Of a stretch of DNA of 64,000 nucleotides, positions 27,470 through 40,330 are shown one piece after another. The position numbers and the translations under genes are program-made. The notes beneath the pieces are model-generated. The model was not told the origin of the DNA and made no database searches. It saw only the letters and a list, made by a program, of their open reading frames with translations. This DNA is from Eurosta solidaginis (Eukaryota; Arthropoda; Insecta; Diptera; Tephritidae). The stretch spans positions 434,001-498,000 of the forward strand of contig NW_027136908.1 of assembly GCF_040869045.1 (NCBI RefSeq). The letters are read 5' to 3'. Each line of letters starts with the position of its first letter. Position 1 is the first letter of the stretch.

Positions 27470-30400
27470 GACCCAGTATGACGTAGAAATTGAACCGTTA
27501 GCGATAGAACCTTGGATCAGCTTGTGAATTAATATACACATAAAAACCTACCATCTGCAAAAATAAATTCGATTCTATCTTGCTTGGTTCAATAGATATG
27601 GACACTTATCCCTTTTAGTCGGTTAGCCCCACCCATAATAGATATGGGCACTTTTCCCTTTTAGTCGGTTAATCCCATCCACTTTGACTTAGAAATTGAA
27701 CCGTTAACGATAGAAACTTGTATCAGCTTTTGAGTTATTATACACATAAAAACCTATCATCTGCAAAAATAAAATCGATTCTGTCTTGATTGGTTCAATA
27801 GATATGGACACTTATGCCTTTTAGTCGGTTAACCCCACCCACAATAGATATGGACACTTATCCCTTTTAGTCGGATAACCCCATCCACTTTGACGTAGAA
27901 ATTGGACCGTTAACGATAGAACCTTGTATCAGCTTTTGAATTAATATACACATAAAAACCTATCATCTGCAAAAACAAAATCGATTCTATCTTGCTTGGT
28001 TCAACAGATATGGACACTTATCCCTTTTAGTCGGTTAACCCTACCCACTTTGACGTAGAAATTGAACCGTTAACGATAGAACCTTGTATCAGCTTGTGGA
28101 TTAATATACACATAAAAACCTACCATCTGCAAAAACAAAATCGATTCTGTCTGGCTTGGTTCGAAAGATATGGACACTTATCCCTTTTAGTCGGTTAATC
28201 CCACCCACAATATATATGGACACTTATCCCTTTTAGTCGGATAACCCCATCCACTTTGACGTAGAAATTGAACCGTTAACGATAGAACTTTGTATCAGCC
28301 TTTGAATTAATACACACATAAAAACCTATCATCTGCAAAAAAAAAAATCGATTCTATCTTGCTTGGTTCAATATATATGGATGCTTATCCCTTTTAGTCG
28401 GTTAACCCCATCCACTTTGACGTAGAAATTGAACCGTTAATGATAGAATCTTGGATCAGCTTGTGGATTAATATACACATAAAAACCTACCATCTGCAAA
28501 AACAAAATCGATTCTATCTTGCTTGGTTCAATAGATATGGATACTTATCCCTTTTAGTCGGTTAACCCCACCTACTTTGACGTAGAAATTGAACCGTTAA
28601 TGATAGAACCTTGGATCAGCTTTTGAATTAATGTACACATAAAAACCTATCATCTGCAAAAACAAAATCGATTCTGTCTTGCTTGGTTCAATAGATATGG
28701 ACACTTATCCCTTTTAGTCGGTTAACCCGACCCAGTATGACGTAGAAATTGAACCGTTAGCGATAGAACCTTGGATCAGCTTGTGGATTAATATACACAT
28801 AAAAACCTATCATCTGCAAAAACAAAATCGATTCTATCTTGCTTGGTTCAATAGATATGGACACTTATCCCTTTTAGTCGGTTAACCCTACCCACTTTGA
28901 CGTAGAAATTGAACCGTTAACGATAGAACCATGGATCAGCCTGTGGATTAATATACACATAAAAACCTATCATGTGCAAAAACAAAATCGATTCTGTCTT
29001 GCTTGGTTCAATAGATATGGACACTTATCCCTTTTAGTCGGTTAATCCCACCCACAATAGATATGGACACTTATCCCTTTTAGTCGGATAACCCCATCCA
29101 CTTTGACGTAGAAATTGAACCGTTAACGATAGAACTTTGTATCAGCCTTTGAATTAATATACACATAAAAACCTATCATCTGCAAAAACAAAATCTATTC
29201 TATCTTTCTTGGTTCAATATATATGGATACTTATCACTTTTAGTCGGTTAACCCCACCCACTTTGACGTAGAAATTGAACCGTTAATGATAGAACCTTGG
29301 ATCAGCTTGTGGATTAATATACACATAAAAACCTACCATCTGCAAAAACAAAATCGTTCTATCTTGCTTGGTTCAATAGATATGTATACTTATCCCTTTT
29401 AGTCGGTTAACCCCACCCACTTTGACGTAGAAATTGAACCGTTAATGATAGAAACTTGGATCAGCTTGTGGAATAATATACACATAAAAACCTACCATCT
29501 GCAAAAACAAAATCGATTCTATCTTGCTTGGTTCAATAGATATGGATACTTATCCCTTTTAGTCGGTTAACCCCACCCACTTTGACGTAGAAATTGAACC
29601 GTTAATGATAGAAGCTTGGATCAGCTTGTGGATTAATATACACATAAAAACCTACCATCTGCAAAAATAAAATCGATTCTGTCTTGCTTGGTTCAATAGA
29701 TATGGACACTTATCCCTTTTAGTCGGTTAACCCCACCCAGTATGACGTAGAAATCGAACCGTTAGCGATAGAAGCTTGGATCAGCTTGTGGGTTAATACA
29801 CACATAAAAACCTATAATCTGCAAAAACAAAATCGATTCTATCTTGCTTGGTTCAATATATATGGATACTTATCCCTTTTATTTGGTTAACCCCACCCAC
29901 TTTGACGTAGAAATTGAACCGTTAATGATAGAACCTTGGATCAGCTTGCGGATTAATATACATATAGAAACCTACCATATGCAAAAATAAAATCGATTCT
30001 ATCTTGCTTGGTTCAATAGATATGGACACTTATCCCTTTTAGTCGGTTAACCCTACCCACTTTGACGTAGAAATTGAACCGTTAACGATAGGACCTTGGA
30101 TCAGCTTGTGGATTAATATACACATAAAAACCTACCATCTGCAAAAACAAAATCGATTCTGTCTTGCTTGGTTCAATAGATATGGACACTTATCCCTTTT
30201 AGTCGGTTAATCCCACCCACAATAGATATGGACACTTATCCCTTTTAGTCGGATAACCCCATCCACTTTGACGTAGAAATTGAACCGTTAACGATATAAC
30301 TTTGTATCAGCCTTTGTATTAATACACACATAAAAACCTATCATCTGCAAAAACATAATCGATTCTATCTTGCTTGGTTCAATATATATGGATACTTATC

Positions 30401-32545
30401 CCTTTTAGTCGGTTAACCCCACCCACCTTGACGTAGAAATTGAACCGTTAATGATAGAACCTTGGATCAGCTTGTGGATTAATATACACATAAAAACCTA
30501 CCATCTGCAAAAACAAAATCGATTCTATCTTGCTTGGTTCAATAGATATGTATACTTATCCCTTTTAGTCGGTTAACCCCACCCACTTTGACGTAGAAAT
30601 TGAACCGTTAATGATAGAACCTTGGATCAGCTTGCGGATTAATACACACATAAAAGCATATAATCTGTCAAAACAAAATAGATTCTATCTTCCTTGGTTC
30701 AATAGATATGGACACTTATCCATTTTAGTCGGTTAACCCCACCCACTTTGACGTAGAAATTGAACTGTTAGCGATAGAACCTTAGATCAGCTTGTGGATT
30801 AATATACACATAAAAACCTAACATCTACAAAAATAAAATCGATTCTATCTTGCTTGGTTCAATAGATATGGACACTTATCCCTTTTAGTCGGTTAACCCC
30901 ACCCAGTATAACGTAGAAATCGAACCGTTAGCGATAGAACCTTGGATCAGCCTGTGGATTAATATACACATAAAAACCTACCATCTGCAAAAATAAATTC
31001 GATTCTATCTTGCTTGGTTCAATAGATACGTATACTTATCCCTTTTAGTCGGTTAACCCCACCCACTTTGACGTAGAAATTTAACCGTCAACGATAGAAC
31101 CTTGGATCGGCTTGTGGATTAATACACACATAGAAACCTACCATCTGCAAAAATAAAATCGATTCTGTCTTGTTTGGTTCAATAGATATGGACACTTATC
31201 CCTTTTAGTCGGTTAACCCCACCCAGTATGACGTAGAAATCGAACCGTTAGCGATAGAACCTTGGATCAGCCTGTGGATTAATATACACATAAAAACCTA
31301 CCATCTGCAAAAATAAATTCGATTCTATCTTGCTTGGTTCAATAGATACGTATACTTATCCCTTTTAGTCGGTTAACCCCACCCACTTTGACGTAGAAAT
31401 TTAACCGTCAACGATAGAACCTTGGATCAGCTTGTGGATTAATACACACATAAAAACCTACCATCTTCAAAAATAAAATCGATTCTGTCTTGTTTGGTTC
31501 TATAGATATGGACACTTATCCCTTTTAGTCGGTTAACCCCACCCACTATAACGTAGAAATTGAACCGTTAACGATAGAAACTTAGGTCAGCTTGTGGATT
31601 AATATACACACAAAAGACTACCATCTGCAAAAATAAAATATATTCTATCTTTCTTGGTTCAATAGATATGGACACTTATCCCTTTTAGTCGGTTAACCCT
31701 ACCCACTTTGACGTAGAAATTGAACCGTTAACGATAGAACCTTGGATCAGCTTGTGGATTAATACACACATAAAAACCTACCATCTGCAAAAATAAAATC
31801 GATTCTGTCTTGTTTGGTTCAATAGATATGGACACTTATCCCTTTTAGTCGGTTAACCCCACCCAGTATGACGTAGAAATTTAACCCTTAACGATAGAAC
31901 CTTGGGTCAGCTTGTGGATTAATACGCACATAAAAACCTACCATCTGCAAAAATAAAATCGATTCTGTCTTGTTTGGTTCAATAGATATGGACACTTATC
32001 CCTTTTAGTCGGTTAACCCCACCCACTATAACGTAGAAATTGAACCGTTAACGAAAGAAACTTAGGTCAGCTTGTGGATTAATATACACATAAAAGACTA
32101 CCATCTGCAAAAATAAAATCTATTCTATCTTTCTTGGTTCAATAGATATGGACACTTATCCCTTTTAGTCGGTAAACCCCGCCCACTTTGACGTAGAAAT
32201 TGAACCGTTAACGATAGAACCTTAGATCAGCTTGTGGATCAATATACACATAAAAACCTATCACCTCCAAAAACAAAATCGATTCTAACTTGCTTGGTTC
32301 AATAGATATGGACACTTATCCCTTTTAGTCGGTTAACCCCACCCACAATAGATATGGACACTTATCCCTTTTAGTCGGTTAACCCCATCCACTTTGACGA
32401 AGAAATTGAACCGTTAACGATAGAACCTTGTGTCAGCTTTTGAATTAATGTACACATAAAAACCTATCATCTGCAAAAACAAAATCGATTCTTTCTTGCT
32501 TGGTTCAATAGATATGGACACTTATCCCTTTTAGTCGGTTAACCC
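27470..32545 (+). repeat. Left HOR copy 8 (5,076 bp), mixed composition
   Basis: Long units lie at 27637, 27843, 28209, 29056, 30221 and 32347. A second CCCGACCCAG marker at 28,729 without its CTTGATTGG partner shows a partial internal repeat. Units of right-domain type (GTTAATGAT, CAAAAACAAAAT) dominate about 28.4-30.0 kb and include the first TTTTATTTGG variant near 29,880. Left-type units, with GATACGTATAC near 31,027 and 31,347, return from about 30.7 to 32.5 kb. This is best read as recombination between the two unit families. Confidence 0.75.
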
Positions 32546-34430
32546 GACCCAGTATGACGTAGAAATTGAACCGTTAGCGATAGAACCTTGGATCAGCTTG
32601 TGAATTAATATACACATAAAAACCTACCATCTGCAAAAATAAATTCGATTATATCTTGCTTGGTTCAATAGATATGGACACTTATCCCTTTTAGTCGGTT
32701 AGCGCCACCCATAATAGATATGGGCACTTATCCCTTTTAGTCGGTTAATCCCATCCACTTTGACTTAGAAATTGAACCGTTAACGATAGAACTTTGTATC
32801 AGCTTTTGAGTTAATATACACATAAATACCTATCATCTGCAAAAATAAAATCGATTCTGTCTTGATTGCTTCAATAGATATGGACACTTATGCCTTTTAG
32901 TCGGTTAACCCCACCCACAATAGATATGGACACTTATCCCTTTTAGTCGGATAACCCCATCCACTTTGACGTAGAAATTGGACCGTTAACGATAGAACCT
33001 TGTATCAGCTTTTGAATTAATATACACATAAAAACCTATCATCTGCAAAAACAAAATCGATTCTATCTTGCTTGTTTCAATAGATATGGACACTTATCCC
33101 TTTTAGTCGGTTAACCCTACCCACTTTGACGTAGAAATTGAACCGTTAACGATAGAACCTTGGATCAGCTTGTGGATTAATATACACATAAAAACCTACC
33201 ATCTGCAAAAACAAAATCGAATCTGTCTTGCTTGGTTCAATAGATATGGACACTTATCCCTTTTAGTCGGTTAATCCCACCCACAATAGATATGGACACT
33301 TATCCCTTTTAGTCGGATAACCCCATCCACTTTGACGTAGAAATTGAACGGTTAACAATAGAACTTTGTATCAGCCTTTGAATTAATACACACATAAAAA
33401 CCTATCATCTGCAAAAACAAAATCGATTCTATCTTGCTTGGTTCAATATATATGGATACTTATCCCTTTTAGTCGGTTAACGCCACCCACTTTGACGTAG
33501 AAATTGAACCGTTAATGATAGAACCTTGGGTCAGCTTGTGGATTAATATACACATAAAAACCTACCATCTGCAGAAACAAAATCGATTCTATCTTGCTTG
33601 GTTCAATAGATATGGATACTTATCCCTTTTAGTCGGTTAAGCCCACCCACTTTGACGTAGAAATTGAACCGTTAATGATAGAACCTTGGATCAGCTTGTG
33701 GATTAATATACACATAAAAACCTACCATCTGCAAAAATAAAATCGATTCTATCTTGCTTGGTTCAATAGATATGGACACTTATCCCTTTTAGTCGGTTAA
33801 CCCCACCCAGTATGACGTAGAAATTGAACCGATAGCGATAGAACCTTGGATCAGCTTGTGGATTAATATACACATAAAAACCTATCATCTGCAAAAACAA
33901 AATCGATTCTATCTTGCTTGGTTCAATATATATGGATACTTATCCCTTTTAGTCGGTTAACCCCACCCACAATAGATATGGACACTTATCCCTTTTAGTC
34001 GGATAACCCCATCCACTTTGACGTAGAAATTGGACCGTTAACGATAGAACCTTGTATCAGCTTTTGAATTAATATACACATTAAAACCTATAATCTGCAA
34101 AAACAAAATCGATTCTATCTTCCTTGGTTCAATATATATGGATACTTATCCCTTTTAGTCGGTTAACCCCACCCACTTTGGCGTAGAAATTGAACCGTTA
34201 ATGATAGAACCTTGGATCAGCTTGTGGATTAATATACACATAAAAACCTACCATCTGCAAAAACAAAATCGATTCTATCTTTCTTGGTTCAATAGATATG
34301 GATACTTATCCCTTTTAGTCGGTTAACCCCACCCACTTTGACGTAGAAATTGAACCGTTAATGATAGAAACTTGGATCAGCTTGTGGATTAATATACACA
34401 TAAAAACCTACCATCTGCAAAAACAAAATC
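32546..34430 (+). repeat. Last left-type HOR fragment and transition zone
   Basis: The marker pair (32546 and 32861) and long units at 32713, 32919 and 33285 are left-type. From about 33.43 kb units read TATATATGGATAC, GTTAATGAT and CAAAAACAAAAT as in the right domain. A further long unit (33971) precedes the 5.9-kb block. Confidence 0.72.
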
Positions 34431-37400
34431 GATTCTATTTTGCTTGGTTCAATAGATATGGACACTTATCCCTTTTAGTCGGTTAACCCTACCCACTTTG
34501 ACGTAGAAATTGAACCGTTAACGATAGAACCTTGGATCAGCTTGTGGATTAATATACACATAAAAACCTACCATCTGCAAAAACAAAATCGATTCTGTTT
34601 TGCTTGGTTCAATAGATATGGACACTTATCCCTTTTAGTCGGTTAATCCCACCCACAATAGATATGGACACTTATCACTTTTAGTCGGATAACCCCATCC
34701 ACTTTGACGTAGAAATTGAACCGTTTACGATAGAACTTTGTATCAGCCTTTGTATTAATACACACATAAAAACCTATCATCTGCAAAAACAAAATCGATT
34801 CTATCTTGCTTGGTTCAATATATATGGATACTTATCCCTTTTAGTCGGTTAACCCCACCCACTTTGACGTAGAAATTGAACCGTTAATGATAGAACCTTG
34901 GATCAGCTTGTGGATTAATATACACATAAAAACCTACCATCTGCAAAAACAAAATCGATTCTATCTTGCTTGGTTCAATAGATATGGATACTTATCCCTT
35001 TTAGTCGGTTAACCCCACCCACTTTGACGTAGAAATTGAACCGTTAATGATAGAACCTTGGATCAGCTTGTGGATTAATATACACATAAAAACCTACCAT
35101 CTGCAAAAACAAAATCGATTCTATCTTGCTTGGTTCAATAGATATGGATACTTATCCCTTTTAGTCGGTTAACCCCACCCACTTTGACGTAGAAATTGAA
35201 CCGTTAATGATAGAACCTTGGATCAGCTTGTGGATTAATATACACATAAAAACCTACCATCTGCAAAAATAAAATCGATTCTGTCTTGCTTGGTTCAATA
35301 GATATGGACACTTATCCCTTTTAGTCGGTTAACCCCACCCAGTATGACGTAGAAATCGAACCGTTAGCGATAGAACCTTGGATCAGCTTGTGGATTAATA
35401 CACACATAAAAGCCTATCATCTGCAAAAACAAAATCGATTCTATCTTGCTTGGTTCAATATATAATGATACTTATCCCTTTTATTTGGTTAACCCCACCC
35501 ACTTTGACGTAGAAATTGAACCGTTAATGATAGAAGTTTGGATCAGCTTGTGCATTAATGTACATATAAAAACCTACCATATGCAAAAACAAAATCGATT
35601 CTATCTTGCTTGGTTCAATAGATATGGACACTTATCCCTTTTAGTCGGTTAACCCTACCCACTTTGACGTAGAAATTGAACCGTTAACGATAGAACCTTG
35701 GATCAGCTTGTGGATTAATATACACATAAAAACCTACCATCTGCAAAAACAAAATCGATTCTGTCTTGCTCGGTTCAATAGATATGGACACTTATCCCTT
35801 TTAGTCGGTTAATCCAACCCACAATAGATATGGACACTTATCCCTTTTAGTCGGATAACCCCATCCACTTTGACGTAGAAATTGAACCGTTAACGATAGA
35901 ACTTTGTATCAGCCTTTGAATTAATACACACATAAAAACCTATCATCTGCAAAAACAAAATCGATTATATCTTGCTTGGTTCAATATATATGGATACTTA
36001 TCCCTTTTAGTCGGTTAACCCCACCCACTTTGACGTAGAAATTGAACCGTTAATGACGGAACCTTGGATCAGCTTGTGGATTAATATACACATAAAAACC
36101 TACCATCTGCAAAAACAAAATCGATTCTATCTTGCTTGGTTCAATAGATATGGATACTTATCACTTTTAGTCGGTTAACCCCACCCACTTTAACGTAGAA
36201 ATTGAACCGTTAATGATAGAACCTTGGATCAGCTTGTGGATTAATATACACATAAAAACCTACCATCTGCAAAAACAAAATCGATTCTATCTTTCTTGGT
36301 TCAATAGATATGGATACTTATCCCTTTTATTTGGTTAACCCCACCCACTTTGACGTAGAAATTGAACCGTTAATGATAGATCCTTGGATCAGCTTGTGGA
36401 TTAATATACACATAAAAACCTACCATCTGCAAAAACAAAATCGATTCTATCTTGCTTGGTTCAATAGATATGGACACTTATCCCTTTTAGTCGGTTAATC
36501 CCACCCACAATAGATATGGACACTTATCCCTTTTAGTCGGATAACCCCATCCACTTTGACGTAGAAATTGAACCGTTAATGATAGAACCTTGGATCAGCT
36601 TGTGGATTAATATACACATAAAAACCTATCATCTGCAAAAACAAAATCGATTCTATCTTGCTTGGTTCAATATATATGGATACTTATCCCTTTTAGTCGG
36701 TTAACCCCACCCACAATAGATATGGACACTTATCCCTTTTAGTCGGATAACCCCATCCACTTTGACGTAGAAATTGAACCGTTAATGATAGAACCTTGGA
36801 TCAGCTTGTGGATTAATATACACATAAAAACCTATCATCTGCAAAAACAAAATCGATTCTCTCTTGCTTGGTTCAATATATATGGATACTTATCCCTTTT
36901 AGTCGGTTAACCCCACCCACTTTGTCGTAGAAATTGAACCGTTAGCGGTAGAACCTTGGATCAGCTTGTGGATTAATATACACATAAAAACCTATCATCT
37001 GCAAAAACAAAATCGATTCTATCTTGCTTGGTTCAATATATATGGATACTTATCCCTTTTAGTCGGTTAACCCCACCCACAATAGATATGGACACTTATC
37101 CCTTTTAGTCGGATAACCCCATCCACTTTGACGTAGAAATTGGACCGTTAACGATAGAACCTTGTATCAGCTTTTGAATTAATATACACATAAAAACCTA
37201 TCATCTGCAAAAACAAAATCGATTCTCTCTTGCTTGGTTCAATATATATGGATACTTATCCCTTTTAGTCGGTTAACCCCACCCACTTTGACGTAGAAAT
37301 TGAACCGTTAATGATAGAACCTTGGATCAGTTTGTGGATTAATATACACATAAAAACCTACCATCTGCAGAAACAAAATCGATTCTATCTTGCTTGGTTC

Positions 37401-40330
37401 AATATATATGGATACTTATCCCTTTTATTTGGTTAACCCCACCCACTTTGACGTAGAAATTGAACCGTTAATGATAGAACCTTGGATCAGCTTGTGGATT
37501 AATATACACATAAAAACCTACCATATGCAAAAACAAAATCGATTCTGTCTTGCTTGGTTCAATAGATATGGATACTTATCCCTTTTAGTCTGTTAACCCC
37601 ACCCACTTTGACGTAGAAATTGAACCGTTAACGATAGAACCTTGGATCAGCTTGTGGATTAATATACACATAAAAACCTACCATCTGCAAAAACAAAATC
37701 GATTCTATCTTGCTTGGTTCAATAGATATGGATACTTATCACTTTTAGTCGGTTAACCCCACCCACTTTGACGTAGAAATTGAACCGTTAATGATAGAAC
37801 CTTGGATCAGCTTGTGGATTAATATACACATAAAAACCTACCATCTGCAAAAACAAAATCGATTCTATCTTGCTTGGTTCAATAGATATGGATACTTATC
37901 CCTTTTAGTCGGTTAACCCCACCCACTTTGACGTAGAAATTGAACCGTTAATGATAGAAGCTTGGATCAGCTTGTGGATTAATATACACATAAAAACCTA
38001 CCATATGCAAAAACAAAATCGATTCTGTCTTGCTTGGTTCAATAGATATGGACACTTATCCCTTTTAGTCGGTTAATCCCACCCACAATAGATATGGACA
38101 CTTATCCCTTTTAGTCGGATAACCCCATCCACTTTGACGTAGAAATTGAACCGTTAATGATAGAACCTTGGATCAGCTTGTGGATTAATATACACATAAA
38201 AACCTACCATCTGCAAAAATAAAATCGATTCTGTCTTGCTTGGTTCAATATATATGGATACTTATCCCTTTTAGTCGGTTAACCCCACCCACTTTGACGT
38301 AGAAATTGAACCGTTAGCGATAGAACCTTGGATCAGCCTGTGGATTAATATACACATAAAAACCTATCATCTGCAAAAACAAAATCGATTCTATCTTGCT
38401 TGGTTCAATATATATGGATACTTATCCCTTTTAGTCGGTTAACCCCACCCACAATAGATATGGACACTTATCCCTTTTATTCGGATAACCCCATCAACTT
38501 TGACGTAGAAATTGGACCGTTAACGATAGAACCTTGTATCAGCTTTTGAATTAATATACACAAAAAAACCTATCATCTGCAAAAACAAAATCGATTCTAT
38601 CTTGCTTGGTTCAATATATATGGATACTTATCCCTTTTAGTCGGTTAACCCCACCCACAATAGATATGGACACTTATCCCTTTTAGTCGGATAACCCCAT
38701 CCACTTTGACGTAGAAATTGAACCGTTAGTGATAGAAACTTGGATCAGCTTGTGGATTAATATACACATAAAAACCTACCATCTGCAAAAATAAAATCGA
38801 TTCTGTCTTGCTTGGTTCAATAGATATGGGCACTTATCCCTTTTAGTCGGTTAACCCCACCCAGTATGACGTAGAAATCGAACCGTTAGCGATAGAAGCT
38901 TGGATCAGCTTGTGGATTAATACACACATAAAAACCTATCATCTGCAAAAACAAAATCGATTCTATCTTGCTTGGTTCAATATATATGGATACTTATCCC
39001 TTTTAGTCGGTTAACCCCACCCACAATAGATATGGACACTTATCCCTTTTAGTCGGATAACCCCATCCACTTTGACGTAGAAATTGAACCGTTAATGACA
39101 GAAACTTGGATCAGCTTGTGGATTAATATACACATAAAAACCTACCATCTGCAAAAACAAAATCGATTCTATCTTGCTTGGTTCAATAGATATGGATACT
39201 TATCCCTTTTAATCGGTTAACCCCACCCACTTTGACGTAGAAATTGAACCGTTAATGATAGAACCTTGGATCAGCTTGTGGATTAATACACATATAAAAA
39301 CCTACCATATGCAAAAACAAAATCGATTCTGTCTTGCTTGGTTCAATAGATATGGACACTTATCCCTTTTAGTCTGTTAACCCCACCCACTTTGACGTAG
39401 AAATTGAACCGTTAATGATAGAACCTTGGATCAGCTTGTGGATTAATATACACATAAAAACCTACCATCTGCGAAAACAAAATCGATTCTATCTTGCTTG
39501 GTTCAATAGATATGGATACTTATCACTTTTAGTCGGTTAACCCCACCCACTTTGACGTAGAAATTGAACCGTTAATGATAGAACCTTGGATCAGCATGTG
39601 GATTAATATACACATAAAAACCTACCATCTGCAAAAACAAAATCGATTCTATCTTGCTTGGTTCAATAGATATGGATACTTATCACTTTTAGTCGGTTAA
39701 CCCCACCCACTTTGACGTAGAAATTGAACCGTTAATGATAGAACCTTGGATCAGCTTGTGGATTAATATACACATAAAAACCTACCATCTGCAAAAATAA
39801 AATCGATTCTGTCTTGCTTGGTTCAATATATATGGATACTTATCCCTTTTAGTCGGTTAACCCCACCCACTTTGTCGTAGAAATTGAACCGTTAGGGATA
39901 GAACCTTGGATCAGCTTGTGGATTAATATACACATAAAAACCTATCATCTGCAAAAACAAAATCGATTCTATCTTGCTTGGTTCAATATATATGGATACT
40001 TATCCCTTTTAGTCGGTTAACCCCACCCACAATAGATATGGACACTTATCCCTTTTAGTCGGATAACCCCATCCACTTTGACGTAGAAATTGGACCGTTA
40101 ACGATAGAACCTTGTATCAGCTTTTGAATTAATATACACATAAAAACCTATCATCTGCAAAAACAAAATCGATTCTCTCTTGCTTGGTTCAATATATATG
40201 GATACTTATCCCTTTTAGTCGGTTAACCCCACCCACTTTGACGTAGAAATTGAACCGTTAATGATAGAACCTTGGATCAGCTTGTGGATTAATATACACA
40301 TAAAAACCTACCACCTGCAAAAACAAAATC
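34431..40330 (+). repeat. 5.9-kb HOR block, copy 1 (5,900 bp)
   Basis: The rare join GATTCTGTTTTGC followed by a long unit with ACTTATCACTTTTAG occurs at 34,591 and again at 40,491, exactly 5,900 bp apart. The same shift holds for TATAATGATAC (35,461 and 41,361), CTCGGTTCAATAG (near 35,769 and 41,669), TTAATGACGGAACC (near 36,051 and 41,951) and TAGATCCTTGG (near 36,376 and 42,276). I count 10 long units, and 24 x 160 + 10 x 206 = 5,900, so the length is explained with no net indel. The start is set where similarity to the second copy begins, about 34,430. Confidence 0.9.

Larger units (their letters stand above)
1..34430 (+). repeat. Long (206-bp) units of the left domain: positions
   Basis: Positions of the internal join (first base of the second AATAGAT copy) for the 45 long units I counted: 42, 1368, 1734, 1940, 2306, 4547, 4913, 5119, 5485, 5851, 6057, 7063, 7423, 7629, 9442, 9808, 10013, 10379, 10743, 11109, 13235, 13441, 16292, 16658, 16864, 17230, 17916, 20768, 20974, 21340, 24104, 24470, 24676, 25042, 27271, 27637, 27843, 28209, 29056, 30221, 32347, 32713, 32919, 33285, 33971. 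Several (1734, 4913, 5851, 7423, 9808, 13235, 16658, 20768, 24470, 27637, 32713) have the join CCCAT/AATAGAT and form a distinct subfamily, usually followed by GGGCAC and TTTGACTTAG. Confidence 0.9.
1..34430 (+). repeat. Left HOR domain (3.2-5.1 kb higher-order units)
   Basis: Two diagnostic variants recur together, always 314-315 bp apart. The first is CCCGACCCAGTATG, with GACCC at 1567, 4746, 9641, 13068, 16491, 20601, 24303, 27470 and 32546. The second is CTTGATTGG followed by ACTTATGCC, at 1882, 5061, 9955, 13383, 16806, 20916, 24618, 27785 and 32861. Successive spacings are 3179, 4895, 3427, 3423, 4110, 3702, 3167 and 5076 bp, so the HOR is real but of variable length. The right limit is soft: right-type units already appear between 28.4 and 30.1 kb and after 33.4 kb. 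Confidence 0.88.
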
